A stretch of 64,000 bases of DNA. It comes from Geothrix campi. GTDB lineage: Bacteria > Acidobacteriota > Holophagae > Holophagales > Holophagaceae. The stretch lies in the NCBI RefSeq assembly GCF_024609265.1, contig NZ_JANHMP010000001.1, forward strand, positions 682,001 through 746,000. The letters are read 5' to 3'. Position 1 is the first letter of the stretch. Each line of letters begins with the position of its first letter. Under the pieces are notes generated by a model. It saw only the letters and a list, made by a program, of their open reading frames with translations. It was not told the origin of the DNA and ran no database searches. The position numbers and the translations under genes are program-made. Of the stretch, positions 16,093 through 26,108 are shown piece after piece.

Positions 16093-17400
16093 CTAGATCT
16101 TCATCGCCACCATCGCCAGGGCCGCCACCAGGGAAGCGGTCAGCATGGCCGTCAGGCGCAGGCCGAAGGCCTTTCCGCCCGAAATCCAGGCGAACCCAGC
16201 CTTGGCGAGGGTGTTCGCGGCGATCGCCACCACGATGGCGAGAACCGCGACTCCCGCCGACAGATTGCTGGTGTGCAGTTGGCTGCTCACCGCCAGTGTG
16301 ATGGGATCCACGTCCGCCACACCTGAGAGGCCGGCCGCCACCAGGAGGCCCCGATCCCCGAACCAGGCCCGGGCCGCGGCGGAGGCAAGCATGACCGTGG
16401 CCAAAGCCAGGCCCCAACCCAGCGCCCGCTTGAGGTGGAAGGGGTTCCGCAAGGGCATTTCCTCAGGACCGGCCCCATTGGCCAGGCCCGAGCGATAGGT
16501 CCACCAGGCCGCGCCCAGCAGGGTCGCCACCATGGCCCCCATGGGCAACAGCAGGGGCCTGACGAGATCCGGCCCGCCGACCACCCCCGCCAGGATGGCC
16601 ACGCGCACGGCCATCACGGCGCAAGCCAGCATGACGGCCACCTGACCGGAACCGCGGAAGGAGGGATCTTCCCTGGCCTGCCGGGACATGGTCACGGTGA
16701 CCACGGTCGAACTGACCATGCCCCCCACCAGACCGGTCAACACGGCGCCACGCCGGGATCCCAGCACACGATTGAGGGCGTAGCCGAGGAAATCGACCGC
16801 CGCGATGAGGGCCACCATCCAACCCATTTTCTGGGGCGAGAGGGCACCCCAGGGATCCAGCGTCCGTGCCGGCAGCAGCGGCAGCAGGATGGCAAACACG
16901 ATGAGAAGTTGCATGGTCGCGATGAGGTCTTCGCGATGCAGCCGGGGGATCCAGGCCCGGATCCAGGGCTTCGACAGCAGGAGCAAGGTCACGATCACCG
17001 CCACGGCCACCGCCAGCAGCGCGTCCCGGGTGAGGAGCATGCCCAGAAGGGGTGCGGCCAGAGCTGCGACCTCGGTGGTGAGGCCCCGATCCGACGAACT
17101 GGTCTGGTGATAGAAGAGGCCGATCAGGAGCGCGGCGAACGCCTGCACCGCGATGGGCATGGCCAGGCCGCCCCCGCCCACCTTCACAGAAATCCAGCCA
17201 AGCAGTGTGAGCAGCGCGAAGGTGCGTGCACCCAGGCTGCCATGGAGGGATTCAGCCTGATCGAGCTCCCGGCGCCGGGGTTCCCCGTGGCTCTCCTGAC
17301 TCCTCTCGAAGCCGCTCCGCTCCCGCTCCAGGCCCATCATCAGGCCCAGGGCCACGGCCATGGCGGCTTCTTTCAGGGTGGAGAAATCGAGGCTCAGCAT
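16093..17400 (-). CDS. MgtC/SapB-like N-terminus with DUF4010 membrane protein
   Basis: A 435-residue integral membrane protein. The N-terminal part (EAAMAVALGLMMGLERER, then GARTFALLTLLGWISV) is the MgtC/SapB signature, and the C-terminal half, with repeated hydrophobic helices and GLVGGMVSSTVVTVTMSRQA, corresponds to DUF4010. I count roughly ten or more transmembrane helices. The family is distributed widely and its transport substrate is unproven; magnesium homeostasis is sometimes suggested for MgtC. ATG 17400 with GGGAGC upstream is preferred to an ATG nine codons earlier. Confidence 0.85.
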   Translation of the reverse strand: MLSLDFSTLKEAAMAVALGLMMGLERERSGFERSQESHGEPRRRELDQAESLHGSLGARTFALLTLLGWISVKVGGGGLAMPIAVQAFAALLIGLFYHQTSSSDRGLTTEVAALAAPLLGMLLTRDALLAVAVAVIVTLLLLSKPWIRAWIPRLHREDLIATMQLLIVFAILLPLLPARTLDPWGALSPQKMGWMVALIAAVDFLGYALNRVLGSRRGAVLTGLVGGMVSSTVVTVTMSRQAREDPSFRGSGQVAVMLACAVMAVRVAILAGVVGGPDLVRPLLLPMGAMVATLLGAAWWTYRSGLANGAGPEEMPLRNPFHLKRALGWGLALATVMLASAAARAWFGDRGLLVAAGLSGVADVDPITLAVSSQLHTSNLSAGVAVLAIVVAIAANTLAKAGFAWISGGKAFGLRLTAMLTASLVAALAMVAMKI

Positions 17401-17430
17401 GAGGTGCTCCCGACGATCCCTAATCAACTT

Positions 17431-17904
17431 CTAATCGGCCAGATGCCAACTTTGGATGTGACTGGTGCGTTTCAGGACTTCAGCCACAAGGCCTGGAGCC
17501 GGAGTTCCAAAGGTGCGCACCCGGGCATTCTCGCCTCCGGGCAGGTGGACGACGTGAACAGAGGCTCCACCGGGAAAATCGGGATGGCGGGCCAGGGGCC
17601 GGGCAAGGGTCTGCAGATCCAGGGCCTCCAGCCAACCCTCCGGCAGGGCCGCCGTCCGGGCTCCGGGAACCAGGGCTCCGACCTCCCGCGCCTGGAGGAG
17701 GACCAGGTGCCAGCCAGCCTCCGTCCGGCCCCGCCAGCCCAGGAAAGGGGGCAGGTCCCCGAAGGCGACGCCACCTTTGCGGATCTCCGGCCAGGCCCGC
17801 AGAGAAGCGATGCCCGCCTCGTCAGCAGCCTCCATGGCGAGGTGGGCCAGATCCGGCGAATCGGGGGGGAGCCAGGGTTCCACGGTCCACATGCCGTCGA
17901 GCAT
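17431..17904 (-). CDS. Hypothetical protein
   Basis: A protein of about 157 residues with no motif I recognise. It is acidic at the start, contains several Trp residues (for example TVEPWLPPDSPDL and SHIQSWHL at the end) and is probably soluble. Possible starts are ATG 17904 or ATG 17892, four codons apart. The open frame extends far upstream antisense to bshC, but that part has no coding character. It is transcribed divergently from bshC and is followed by the DUF4010 membrane protein on the same strand. Confidence 0.6.
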   Translation of the reverse strand: MLDGMWTVEPWLPPDSPDLAHLAMEAADEAGIASLRAWPEIRKGGVAFGDLPPFLGWRGRTEAGWHLVLLQAREVGALVPGARTAALPEGWLEALDLQTLARPLARHPDFPGGASVHVVHLPGGENARVRTFGTPAPGLVAEVLKRTSHIQSWHLAD

Positions 17905-17984
17905 GGCAGATCGGGTAGGCTTGGGCCCATGTGTACGACGCCCAAGCGCGGCTTGCAAACCACCCGGACCTTCGGGGATCGGCC

Positions 17985-19160
17985 ATGAACGCCATGACGC
18001 CCGTGGTGGCCACCGGACAGCAGATCGGCGCCGGCTGGAGTCCCGCCCTCTCCGTGGCCAAGGCCCTGGCAGCCTTGGCCGAGGCCCGCCGCACGGGTGC
18101 CGAGGCGGTCTATTGGCTGGCGGATGAGGATCACGACCGTGCCGAAGTGGCCTCGGTGGTGGGATGGGGTGGCGGCCGCCTGGCACGCCACCGCTTCCGG
18201 TTCGATGCCCGGATCGGTACCGCCACCGGCTGGCTGCCCTGGACGGCGGGACACCAAGCCGAGGCGGCCCGTTTGTGGGGCCCCCTGCCCGAGCCCCTGG
18301 AGCCCGGGCTCCGCGGTCATGTCCTGGCTCTGGGGCAACCGCTCTGGGAGCGCGGCCTGCGACCTTTCTCGCCCACCAGCCCCGTCGTCCGCGACCCCAT
18401 CCAGGGCGAACTGGAACGCTGGCGGTCCCTCGACCTGGAGGATCTGCTGCTGCGCCAGGCCGAGAGGCTGAGAGCCGAAGGCGCCCCCTTGCCCCTGGAT
18501 CCCCGGGTGCAGGCCGCCTGGTTCTCGCTGGATCCCCGCGCCGGCCTCCGCCAGCGTCTGGACCGTGGCGAACCGCTTCCGCCGGGCCGCTGGCTAAGCC
18601 CGGGTGCGGCCCTTCGCCCCCTGATGCAGTCCCTGATGCTGCCCGTGGCCGCCGTGGTGCTGGGCCCCTCGGAACGAGCCTACTGGCGGCTTTGCGAACC
18701 GCTCTGGGAGCGCGTGGGGCTCGCGGCGCCGAAGATCCTGCCGAGACCCAGCGTCTTCGTCGTGCCGCGGGGCTTCCAGGTATCAGCCGGACAGCTGGAC
18801 GCCCTGCGCCTGGGGGCCTGGGACCGCCTGGCCCCATGGCCCGGCCCGCTGCCCACGACCCGCTTCCAGGCGGTCGATCCAGACCTGGGGTGGCCCGAAG
18901 CCCTCCAGTCACGCTTCCAGCGGGAGCAGGCCCGCACCCGTGCGCGGCTGGCCAAGCTGGATCATCGCCTGCACCGGGAAGCCGCGGCCGGATCGGTAGG
19001 CGGTGACCCTGAGCTCCTGCGCCAAGCCCTCTTCCCGTTCGGGGCACCCCAGGAACGCGTGCTGCCCGGCCTGCCCTGGCTTCGCCACGGCGCCCTGCTC
19101 GACCGCATCCTGGAGTGCATGGACGGCGCGACATCCGTGATCCTGGTGGAGGAACCATGA
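17985..19160 (+). CDS. bshC: Bacillithiol biosynthesis cysteine-adding enzyme BshC, short form
   Basis: Predicted to add cysteine to glucosaminyl-malate in the last step of bacillithiol synthesis. Three conserved BshC blocks are visible: VVATGQQIGAG followed by VYWLADEDHDRAEV (compare VVGGQQ...FWVAGEDHD in B. subtilis), RPLMQSLMLPVAAVVLGPSERAYW, and the C-terminal APQERVL. At 391 residues it is about 150 shorter than the usual 540; the roughly 85-residue N-terminal extension and part of the central coiled-coil are missing. ATG 17985 has GGGGAT upstream. Its stop overlaps the bshB1 start (ATGA). Confidence 0.9.
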   Translation: MNAMTPVVATGQQIGAGWSPALSVAKALAALAEARRTGAEAVYWLADEDHDRAEVASVVGWGGGRLARHRFRFDARIGTATGWLPWTAGHQAEAARLWGPLPEPLEPGLRGHVLALGQPLWERGLRPFSPTSPVVRDPIQGELERWRSLDLEDLLLRQAERLRAEGAPLPLDPRVQAAWFSLDPRAGLRQRLDRGEPLPPGRWLSPGAALRPLMQSLMLPVAAVVLGPSERAYWRLCEPLWERVGLAAPKILPRPSVFVVPRGFQVSAGQLDALRLGAWDRLAPWPGPLPTTRFQAVDPDLGWPEALQSRFQREQARTRARLAKLDHRLHREAAAGSVGGDPELLRQALFPFGAPQERVLPGLPWLRHGALLDRILECMDGATSVILVEEP

Positions 19161-19876
19161 GCCACGACTTCGACCTGCTCGCCCTTGGCGCCCACCCGGA
19201 CGATGTGGAGGTCCACGTGGGGGGCATCCTGGCCCTGGCCTCAGATCGGGGGATGAAAGCAGGCATCCTGGATCTCACCAGCGGCGACCTTGGCACCCGC
19301 GGCACCGCGGAAACCCGTCGCAGCGAAGCCCAGCAGGCTGCCCGCATCCTTGGCGTACCGCGCATCGTCCTCGATTTCCCCGATGGTCGGTTCACGGAGG
19401 AGGAAGTCTACCGGCTGCGCCTGATGGCCGAGATCCGCCGCCTCCGGCCCCGCTTGGTGATCCTGCCGGCTCCGGATGACCGCCATCCCGATCACCGCCG
19501 CAGCCACCGCCTGGCTCGGGAGGCCGCCTACTACGCCGGGCTGAAGAACTATCCCTGCGATGGAGCACCCTGGCGCCCGGAAGCCCTGGCCTGGGCAGGC
19601 GGGGAAAATCCCGGCCCGCCCGATCTGCTGGTGGATGTGAGTGGCGTGTGGGAGCGGCGCATGGCTGCCTTCGACGCCTTCGGCAGCCAGTTCACCCAGG
19701 ATGCCTCCCAGCCCGCCACACGCATCGCCCATCCGGCCTTCCGCCGCGGAGTCCTGGGCCGGGCCATGCACTGGGGCTCGCTCCACATGTGCGACTGGGC
19801 CGAGGCCCTGTGGTGTGAGCGGCCCGTGCCCCCGGCCCTGATCCAGCTCGTGGACCGCCTGAACGCTCCGGCATGA
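19157..19876 (+). CDS. bshB1: Bacillithiol biosynthesis deacetylase BshB1
   Basis: Zinc-dependent LmbE-type deacetylase that converts N-acetylglucosaminyl-malate to glucosaminyl-malate. The 239-residue protein has the metal motif LGAHPDDVEVHVGG near residue 10, TSGDLGTRGTAETR, and the second metal/catalytic segment PDDRHPDHRRSHRL; the Tyr-rich YYAGLKNY follows as in BshB1. It overlaps bshC and tilS by 4 bases on each side, so the three are surely co-transcribed. bshA, which would make the malate glycoside, is not in the window. Confidence 0.95.
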   Translation: MSHDFDLLALGAHPDDVEVHVGGILALASDRGMKAGILDLTSGDLGTRGTAETRRSEAQQAARILGVPRIVLDFPDGRFTEEEVYRLRLMAEIRRLRPRLVILPAPDDRHPDHRRSHRLAREAAYYAGLKNYPCDGAPWRPEALAWAGGENPGPPDLLVDVSGVWERRMAAFDAFGSQFTQDASQPATRIAHPAFRRGVLGRAMHWGSLHMCDWAEALWCERPVPPALIQLVDRLNAPA

Positions 19877-20892
19877 ACCGTTTCGAAGCCGACCTCCTCG
19901 CGCAGATCCAGCGCCGGGGCGATGGCGTCACCGGCCGTGTGCTGGTGGCCTGCTCAGGTGGCGGTGACTCAGTGGCGCTGCTGGCGCTGTTGTGGGCCCT
20001 GCGGAAGAGCCTGGGCCTGGAACTGAGCGTGGCCCACGTGGACCACGGACTGCGGCCGGAATCGCCGGATGAAGCAGACTTCGTGCGCCACCTCTGCCGG
20101 GCCCTCGACCTGGATCTGGCGGAGGCATCGCTTGGCGTGAGGGCGCATGCGGAGGCCAGTGCCCAGGGCCTGGAGATGGCCGCCAGGGAGTTGCGTTGGG
20201 ACTGGCTCCGGCAGGAGGCTGAACAGGCAGGAGCCTGCTCCGTGGCGACCGGGCACACCCTGGACGATCACACGGAGACGGTGTTCCTGCGCCTGGCCCG
20301 GGGCGGCGGCCTGGGCTGCCTGCGCCCCCTGGCGCCGCGCCAGGGCCTGCGCTGGTCGCCCCTGGCGGAGATCCGCCGCGCGGATTTGCGCAGCTACCTG
20401 GTGTCGCGCAACCTTCCCTGGCGCGAGGATCCCAGCAACGTCGAGCCCTTCACGGCGCGGAACCGCTGGCGGCCGATCCTCGAGACCATGCGACAGGAGG
20501 CGCCCGACCTGGACCGCCACCTGTTCGAAACCCACCTGCAGGCCGAAGAGGCTGAACACCTGGCCCAGAGGCTCATCGCCGGCTGGGAGGGCACCCGCTG
20601 GTCCATCGCTGACCGCTGCATCGTCTTCCAGCGGGCCACCTGGACCGAACTGGATCTGCGCTGGACGCTGGAATCCGCCTTCCGCCAGCTCGACTGGCCC
20701 CGGGAATCCGCCCTGTTGCGCGGGCTCACACCGTGGCTCGCCACCCGCCTCGCAAGGGGACGCAAGCCGTCGACCTGGGGGAATTTCCATCTAAACCCTG
20801 AACCGGATGGCGAGTATCTGCATCTTAGGTTCAGCTGCCTTCCCGGGCCTAGTACACTGGAGGGCCACTTGGGCGAAGGCCCGAAGGAGTGA
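19873..20892 (+). CDS. tilS: tRNA(Ile)-lysidine synthase
   Basis: Modifies C34 of the CAU-anticodon tRNA-Ile to lysidine. The 339-residue protein has the PP-loop [10 protein letters not shown] at residues 28-37, [29 protein letters not shown] and a PWREDPSN segment, all TilS hallmarks. It is the short form of the family: the C-terminal TilS domain is reduced or poorly conserved. It overlaps bshB1 by ATGA, and ftsH starts 5 bases after its stop, a tilS-ftsH order common in bacteria. Confidence 0.95.
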   Translation: MNRFEADLLAQIQRRGDGVTGRVLVACSGGGDSVALLALLWALRKSLGLELSVAHVDHGLRPESPDEADFVRHLCRALDLDLAEASLGVRAHAEASAQGLEMAARELRWDWLRQEAEQAGACSVATGHTLDDHTETVFLRLARGGGLGCLRPLAPRQGLRWSPLAEIRRADLRSYLVSRNLPWREDPSNVEPFTARNRWRPILETMRQEAPDLDRHLFETHLQAEEAEHLAQRLIAGWEGTRWSIADRCIVFQRATWTELDLRWTLESAFRQLDWPRESALLRGLTPWLATRLARGRKPSTWGNFHLNPEPDGEYLHLRFSCLPGPSTLEGHLGEGPKE

Positions 20893-20896
20893 CCCT

Positions 20897-22828
20897 TTGA
20901 ATTCCATGATGAAGAGCGTGCTGGTCTGGCTGGGCATCATCGCCCTCTTGGTGCTGGCCTTCCGCCAGATCCCCCAGAACAGCCGCCAGATCGAGATTCC
21001 CTTCTCGACCTTCTACACCGAGGGTGTGGGGGGCAAGTACAAGTCTGTGACACTGTCCGGTTTCGACGTCGAAGGCACCTACAAGCAGCCCGAGAAGAAC
21101 TCCAAGACGGGCGAGGTCATCGAGAAGTTCCGTACGGTGGCTCCGCCCATGCAGGATCTGGGCAAGGTCATCCTCAGCTGGAAGACCGAGGGCCAGCTCG
21201 ACGAGTTCAAGGCCGCTAAGCCCAGCGAGAACAACTTCGCCTATGTGTTGATGTTCTGGGCACCTCTGCTGGTGTTCGTGGTGCTCTGGTTCGTGTTCAT
21301 GCGCCAGGCCCAGATGGGCGGCAACAAGGCCCTGAGCTTCGGCAAGGCCCGCGCCAAGGGTCTGTCCAGCAGCGCCAAGCGCGTCACCTTCGCCGATGTG
21401 GCCGGCTGCGACGAGGCCAAAGAGGAACTGAAGGAAATCGTGGAATTCCTGAAGGATCCCGCCAAGTTCGTGAAGCTGGGCGGCAAGATCCCCAAGGGCG
21501 TGCTCCTCATGGGCCCTCCGGGCACCGGCAAGACCCTGCTGGCCCGCGCCATCGCTGGCGAGGCCAAGGTGCAGTTCTTCTCCATCTCCGGCTCCGACTT
21601 CGTCGAGATGTTCGTGGGTGTGGGCGCCAGCCGCGTGCGCGACCTCTTCGAGCAGGCCAAGAAGAGCGCCCCCTGCATCGTGTTCATAGATGAGATCGAC
21701 GCTGTCGGTCGCCACCGCGGAGCCGGCCTGGGCGGCGGCCACGACGAGCGCGAACAGACCCTGAATCAGCTCCTGGTCGAGATGGACGGCTTCGAGGGCA
21801 ACGAGGGCGTCATCCTCATCGCCGCCACTAACCGCCCCGACGTCCTTGATCCCGCTCTGCTCCGCCCCGGTCGCTTCGACCGGCGCGTGGTGGTGGACCG
21901 CCCCGACGTGAAGGGTCGTTTCGAGATCCTGAAGGTGCACACCACCGATAAGATCCCCCTCAGCCCCGATGTGGATCTGGAAGTCATCGCCCGCGGCACG
22001 CCCGGCTTCGCTGGCGCCGACCTGGCCAACCTCTGCAACGAGGCCGCCCTCACCGCCGCCCGCGGCAGCAAGAAGTGGGTCGAAATGGCCGACTTCGAGA
22101 ATGCCAAGGACAAGGTCTACATGGGCGCCGAGCGCCGCAGCCTGGTGATGACCGAGGCGGACAAGCGCATCACGGCCTATCACGAGGCGGGCCACACCGT
22201 TGTAGCCGCGGTGGTGCCCGACAGCGACCCGCTCCACAAGGTCACCATCATCCCCCGCGGTCGGGCGCTGGGCGTCACCTGGCAGCTGCCGGTGACGGAC
22301 CGCTACAACACCACGCGGGACTACATGGAGAGCCGCATCGCCATCGCCATGGGCGGTCGCATCGCGGAAGAGATCTTCTTCAACCAGCTCAGTACCGGCG
22401 CAGCCAATGACATCCAGCAGGCCACCGAAATGGCCCGGTCGATGGTCACGGAATTCGGCATGAGCGATAAGCTGGGCCCGCTGAATTTCGGCGGTGGTGG
22501 CAACCATGAAGTCTTCCTCGGTCGCGATTTCGCTCAGCATCGCGAGATCTCCGAGGACACGGCCCGCCTCATCGACGTCGAGGTGCAGGAGTTTGTCCTC
22601 CGGAACTACCGTCGCGCCAAGGCCGCCATCGAGTCCCACCGCGATCAGCTGGTGACCATCGCCGAGGCTCTTCTCGTGCGGGAAACCCTCGACGGCGACG
22701 ACATCGACATCCTCATGAAGGGCGGCACCCTGCCCCCACCCAAGCCCGGCAGCACCCCCACCGCACCTGCGACGGTGGAGGGCCCCTCCACGGATTCCGG
22801 CCTGAACCCGGCTCTGAAACCCGCGTGA
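20897..22828 (+). CDS. ftsH: ATP-dependent zinc metalloprotease FtsH
   Basis: Membrane-bound AAA+ protease that degrades short-lived and misassembled proteins. The 643-residue protein has an N-terminal helix, a periplasmic segment, a second helix ([20 protein letters not shown]), a Walker A GPPGTGKT at about residue 206, the [13 protein letters not shown] pore loop, Walker [20 protein letters not shown] and the zinc site HEAGH at about residue 429. Start is TTG 20897, seven bases after an aaggag site and giving the typical FtsH opening [14 protein letters not shown] 20906 is the alternative. Downstream folP overlaps by 4 bases. Confidence 0.97.
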   Translation: MNSMMKSVLVWLGIIALLVLAFRQIPQNSRQIEIPFSTFYTEGVGGKYKSVTLSGFDVEGTYKQPEKNSKTGEVIEKFRTVAPPMQDLGKVILSWKTEGQLDEFKAAKPSENNFAYVLMFWAPLLVFVVLWFVFMRQAQMGGNKALSFGKARAKGLSSSAKRVTFADVAGCDEAKEELKEIVEFLKDPAKFVKLGGKIPKGVLLMGPPGTGKTLLARAIAGEAKVQFFSISGSDFVEMFVGVGASRVRDLFEQAKKSAPCIVFIDEIDAVGRHRGAGLGGGHDEREQTLNQLLVEMDGFEGNEGVILIAATNRPDVLDPALLRPGRFDRRVVVDRPDVKGRFEILKVHTTDKIPLSPDVDLEVIARGTPGFAGADLANLCNEAALTAARGSKKWVEMADFENAKDKVYMGAERRSLVMTEADKRITAYHEAGHTVVAAVVPDSDPLHKVTIIPRGRALGVTWQLPVTDRYNTTRDYMESRIAIAMGGRIAEEIFFNQLSTGAANDIQQATEMARSMVTEFGMSDKLGPLNFGGGGNHEVFLGRDFAQHREISEDTARLIDVEVQEFVLRNYRRAKAAIESHRDQLVTIAEALLVRETLDGDDIDILMKGGTLPPPKPGSTPTAPATVEGPSTDSGLNPALKPA

Positions 22829-23646
22829 CCGGCACGGCCTTCGATTGGGGACCGCTCCTTGAGGGCGGTCCCCTTTTTCTGGGCATCCTCAATCTCACTC
22901 CAGATTCCTTCAGCGATGGCGGCCGGTACGTGGAGCCCGCCGCGGCCCTCAGCCAAGCCCATCGCCTCGTGGCGGCCGGGGCCCGCATGCTGGATCTCGG
23001 CGCCGAAAGCACCCGCCCCGGCTCGGTGGTGGTCGAGGCCGCCACGGAATGGGGCCGCCTCGAACCTGCACTGGCAGCCCTGACAGAGGCCCTGCCGCAC
23101 ATCCCCCTCAGCCTCGACACCCGCCATGCGACCGTGGCCGCCCGGGGCCTTGCCGCGGGAGCCTCCGTCCTCAACGATGTCGACGGTTTCGCCGACCCCG
23201 GCATGCTGGACCTCGCCGCGGGCTCCCGCTGCGGTCTCATCGCCATGCGCAGCCGCCGCCTGGGCGCGGGTTTCCTCATGCCCCCCTATGGCGACCCCGC
23301 CCCGAAGGAGGCGACCTCCGCCCTTGCCGAACTCGTCGCCGTCCGAGACCGCCTGCTGACCGCCGGAATCGCCGCGGAACGTGTGCTGCTGGACCCGGGC
23401 TTCGGCTTCGGCACCAGCTTCATGGAGGATCTGGCCCTCTGGAAGGCCTTGCCCCGAGTACCAGAGGCCCTGGCCTGGCCCGTTGACCGCATCTGCATCG
23501 GCATCTCTCGCAAACGATTCCTGGCGACCCGGGCCGGCACCCCGGGCCTTCCCCCCGACCAGAGGGACGCCCTCACGGCCGCGGCCCACTCGGAAGCCAT
23601 CGGTTGGGGTTACCGGGTCTTCCGGACCCACGCCCTCCCTGGCTGA
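22825..23646 (+). CDS. folP: Dihydropteroate synthase
   Basis: Condenses p-aminobenzoate with 6-hydroxymethyl-dihydropterin diphosphate in folate synthesis. The 273-residue protein has the two family signatures: [15 protein letters not shown] near residue 20 and [12 protein letters not shown] after it, then [27 protein letters not shown] and the end-of-barrel [11 protein letters not shown]. Start GTG 22825 overlaps the TGA of ftsH, so translation is probably coupled. It is followed 20 bases later by glmM; ftsH-folP-glmM is a frequently conserved order. Confidence 0.96.
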   Translation: MTGTAFDWGPLLEGGPLFLGILNLTPDSFSDGGRYVEPAAALSQAHRLVAAGARMLDLGAESTRPGSVVVEAATEWGRLEPALAALTEALPHIPLSLDTRHATVAARGLAAGASVLNDVDGFADPGMLDLAAGSRCGLIAMRSRRLGAGFLMPPYGDPAPKEATSALAELVAVRDRLLTAGIAAERVLLDPGFGFGTSFMEDLALWKALPRVPEALAWPVDRICIGISRKRFLATRAGTPGLPPDQRDALTAAAHSEAIGWGYRVFRTHALPG

Positions 23647-23666
23647 GCATCGGTTAATCTGGCGGC

Positions 23667-24986
23667 ATGAGTCTTCGCTACTTCGGAACCGATGGCATTC
23701 GCGGGGTCGCCCTGCGCTCCCCCCTCACCCTGGAGGAGGTCTCCCGCTGGGGCGCCGCCTGGGCGCAGGTCGCCCGTGAGGCCAGCGTGAAACGGCTGGT
23801 GGTGGGCTGGGATCCCCGGTCGAGCTCCGGCCCCATGGCCGAAGCCTTCATCATGGGCGTGGGGATGGGCCTGAAGGTGCAGATCCTGGGCATGGCGCCC
23901 ACCCCGGCGGTGGCCTGGACCGTGGCGAAACTGAGCGTCGAGGGCGATAAGACCTGGGGCCTCATGATCTCCGCAAGCCATAACCCTCCGGAGGACAACG
24001 GCCTCAAGGGCTTCAATGAGCTGGGCGAGAAGCTCGAGGAGGACCAGGAGCACGCCATCGAGGCCGCCTTCGATTGCATCCCCGAGCCGACCACCATCTC
24101 CCTGCCGCCCAGCCATCTGGATCTCCGGCCCTACCTCGCCCACCTCGGGGGCATCGATCTGCCGCGGGATTTTGGCGTGGTGATCGACTGCGCCCATGGC
24201 GCCACGGCTGAAGCGGCCCAGGAACTCTTCCGCGGCGACGCGATTCACTGGATTGGCGTGCCGCCGGACGGCCCCTCCATCAATGTGGGTGTGGGCTCCA
24301 CACACCTCAACACGCTGTCCGCGACCGTCGTGGCTCGAGGCGCCCAGCTGGGCATCGCCTTCGACGGCGATGGGGACCGCTGCCTGCTCGTGGACGGCCA
24401 AGGCGACCTGGTGGACGGTGACCAGATGGTGTGGCTGCTCGCCCAGGATCGGCAGGCTTGTGGTGATACCCCTCCAGGCGTGGTGGGTACCGTGATGACC
24501 AACGGTGGTCTGGCCCAGGCACTCACCCACGCAGGCATCCCCTTCGTCCGCACGCCGGTGGGCGACAAGTTCCTGCTGCGGGAGATGGCCAAGCTCGGTT
24601 GGGACCTGGCGGCGGAAGCCTCGGGGCATCTCATCCAGAAGCGCGTGGGGCCCAGTGGCGACGGCATGGCCGCGGCGCTCGGCATCCTCCGCGCCCTCCT
24701 GCACAGGCCCGCCGAGCGGCGCTGGGCCTGGGCCTTCCGCCCCTGGCCCCAGCGACTGGTGAATGTGGTCGCAAGGGACCGCAAGAACGTGGAATCCTGC
24801 CCCGGCCTGGTCTCCGCCATGGCCGCCATCGACGCGCGCTGGGGCGAAGGCGTGCGCCAGGTGGTCCGCTGGTCCGGCACGGAACCCAAACTGCGACTCA
24901 TGGTGGAGGCCCAGGAGACCGCCTGGGTGGACCAGGCCCTTCACGAACTCGAATCCGCCGCCCGCCGCGACCTGTCCCTGGCCTGA
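23667..24986 (+). CDS. glmM: Phosphoglucosamine mutase
   Basis: Converts glucosamine-6-phosphate to glucosamine-1-phosphate for peptidoglycan and LPS precursors. The 439-residue protein opens with RYFGTDGIRGVA, has the phosphoserine loop ISASHNPPEDNG with the active Ser at about residue 104, the metal loop AFDGDGDRCLLVD, the sugar loop ASGHLI and the phosphate-binding RWSGTEPKLRLMVE near the end. Length and motif set are normal. It lies between folP and ftsW in the same operon. Confidence 0.96.
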   Translation: MSLRYFGTDGIRGVALRSPLTLEEVSRWGAAWAQVAREASVKRLVVGWDPRSSSGPMAEAFIMGVGMGLKVQILGMAPTPAVAWTVAKLSVEGDKTWGLMISASHNPPEDNGLKGFNELGEKLEEDQEHAIEAAFDCIPEPTTISLPPSHLDLRPYLAHLGGIDLPRDFGVVIDCAHGATAEAAQELFRGDAIHWIGVPPDGPSINVGVGSTHLNTLSATVVARGAQLGIAFDGDGDRCLLVDGQGDLVDGDQMVWLLAQDRQACGDTPPGVVGTVMTNGGLAQALTHAGIPFVRTPVGDKFLLREMAKLGWDLAAEASGHLIQKRVGPSGDGMAAALGILRALLHRPAERRWAWAFRPWPQRLVNVVARDRKNVESCPGLVSAMAAIDARWGEGVRQVVRWSGTEPKLRLMVEAQETAWVDQALHELESAARRDLSLA

Positions 24987-24989
24987 CAG

Positions 24990-26108
24990 ATGGCGCCCGA
25001 CGTCCGCCGCCCCGTGGATCGCTGGCTGGTGCTGTTCGCCCTCGCCCTGGTCGCCGTCGGCATGGTGTGGATCTACTCCGCCTCCGCCATCAAGGCTTCC
25101 CAGAATCATGCCGCGGCCACGGCCTTCCTCACTCGCCAGCTGCTGGGCGGCGCTATCGGCATCGCATGCATGCTGGCGCTCTCCCAGGTGGATCTGGCCC
25201 CTCTCCAGGACCACTCGCGCCCCCTGCAGATCACCTACGGCATCCTGGTCCTGCTCCTGATGGGAGTCCTCCTCTTCGGGCCGAAGGTGAACGGCGCCCA
25301 CCGCTGGATCCGCCTGGGAGCCATGAGTCTCCAGCCGTCGGAGCTCTTCAAGCCCCTGTCCGTCCTCATCGCCGCCGGATGGATGGTGCGCCACCGGGAG
25401 GCCTGGACCAGCCATCGCGATGCCCTGCCCAAGCTGCTGGGGTTGGCTGGCATCATGTCGGTCCCCTTGGCCCTCATCCTGCGGGAACCTGATTTCGGGA
25501 CTTCCTTCCTCATCGTCTTCGTGACGCTGATGGTCGTGTTCATGGGCGGCGCCCCCAAATGGATCTTCGCGTTGGCGATCCCGATCCTGGGCGCCCTCGG
25601 CACCGCTTTCGTGGTGCTGTCACCCTACCGCCTGGCCCGCGTGACGAGCTTCCTGAATCCCACCGCCGATCCCCTCGGCAAGGGGCACCAGGCCCTCCAG
25701 AGCCTCGTGGCCGTGGGCAATGGCGGGTTCATGGGTGTCGGCCTGGGTGGCGGGAAGCAGAAACTCTTCTTCCTGCCCGAGGCGCATACGGATTTCATCT
25801 ACGCGGTGATCGCCGAGGAGGCCGGCCTGATCGGGACGGTGGCGATCCTCGCGCTCTTCATCGCGATCCTCTGGCGCGGCTACCGCATCGCCCGGCGCGT
25901 GAATGACACCTTCCTCAAGCTGTGTGCCATGGGCTTCGTCCTCCTGCTGGTGGTGCAGGCCCTGATGAACATGAGCGTGGTGTTGTCGTTGGCGCCCAAC
26001 AAGGGCATTCCCCTGCCCTTCATCTCCTTCGGCCCCAACAGCCTCATCGCGAGCCTGATCTGCCTGGGCCTGCTGCTGGCCATCAGCAAGGAGGCCGGTT
26101 CAACCTAG
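24990..26108 (+). CDS. ftsW: SEDS-family peptidoglycan glycosyltransferase, FtsW-like
   Basis: Polytopic membrane enzyme that polymerises lipid II into glycan strands during division or elongation. The 372-residue protein has about ten transmembrane helices, with GAHRWIRLGAMSLQPSELFK, REPDFGTSFL, NPTADPLGKGHQALQSL and LPEAHTDFIYAVIAEEAGL, a pattern closer to FtsW than RodA. The normally conserved SYGGSS near the C-terminus reads SFGPNS here. The start ATG is 3 bases after the glmM stop. Its last 9 bases overlap the end of the convergent DUF2344-like gene. Confidence 0.88.
   Translation: MAPDVRRPVDRWLVLFALALVAVGMVWIYSASAIKASQNHAAATAFLTRQLLGGAIGIACMLALSQVDLAPLQDHSRPLQITYGILVLLLMGVLLFGPKVNGAHRWIRLGAMSLQPSELFKPLSVLIAAGWMVRHREAWTSHRDALPKLLGLAGIMSVPLALILREPDFGTSFLIVFVTLMVVFMGGAPKWIFALAIPILGALGTAFVVLSPYRLARVTSFLNPTADPLGKGHQALQSLVAVGNGGFMGVGLGGGKQKLFFLPEAHTDFIYAVIAEEAGLIGTVAILALFIAILWRGYRIARRVNDTFLKLCAMGFVLLLVVQALMNMSVVLSLAPNKGIPLPFISFGPNSLIASLICLGLLLAISKEAGST

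Noticed and set aside
17431-19395. 654-codon minus-strand open frame covering bshC
   Set aside because: Only its last ~157 codons lie outside bshC and look like a gene; the upstream part is antisense to bshC and has repetitive Arg/Gly/Pro composition.
20849-22639. Long minus-strand open frame opposite ftsH
   Set aside because: ftsH is certain from Walker and HEAGH motifs; the antisense frame has no domain and is rich in His/Ala/Gly, as expected for a mirror of coding DNA.
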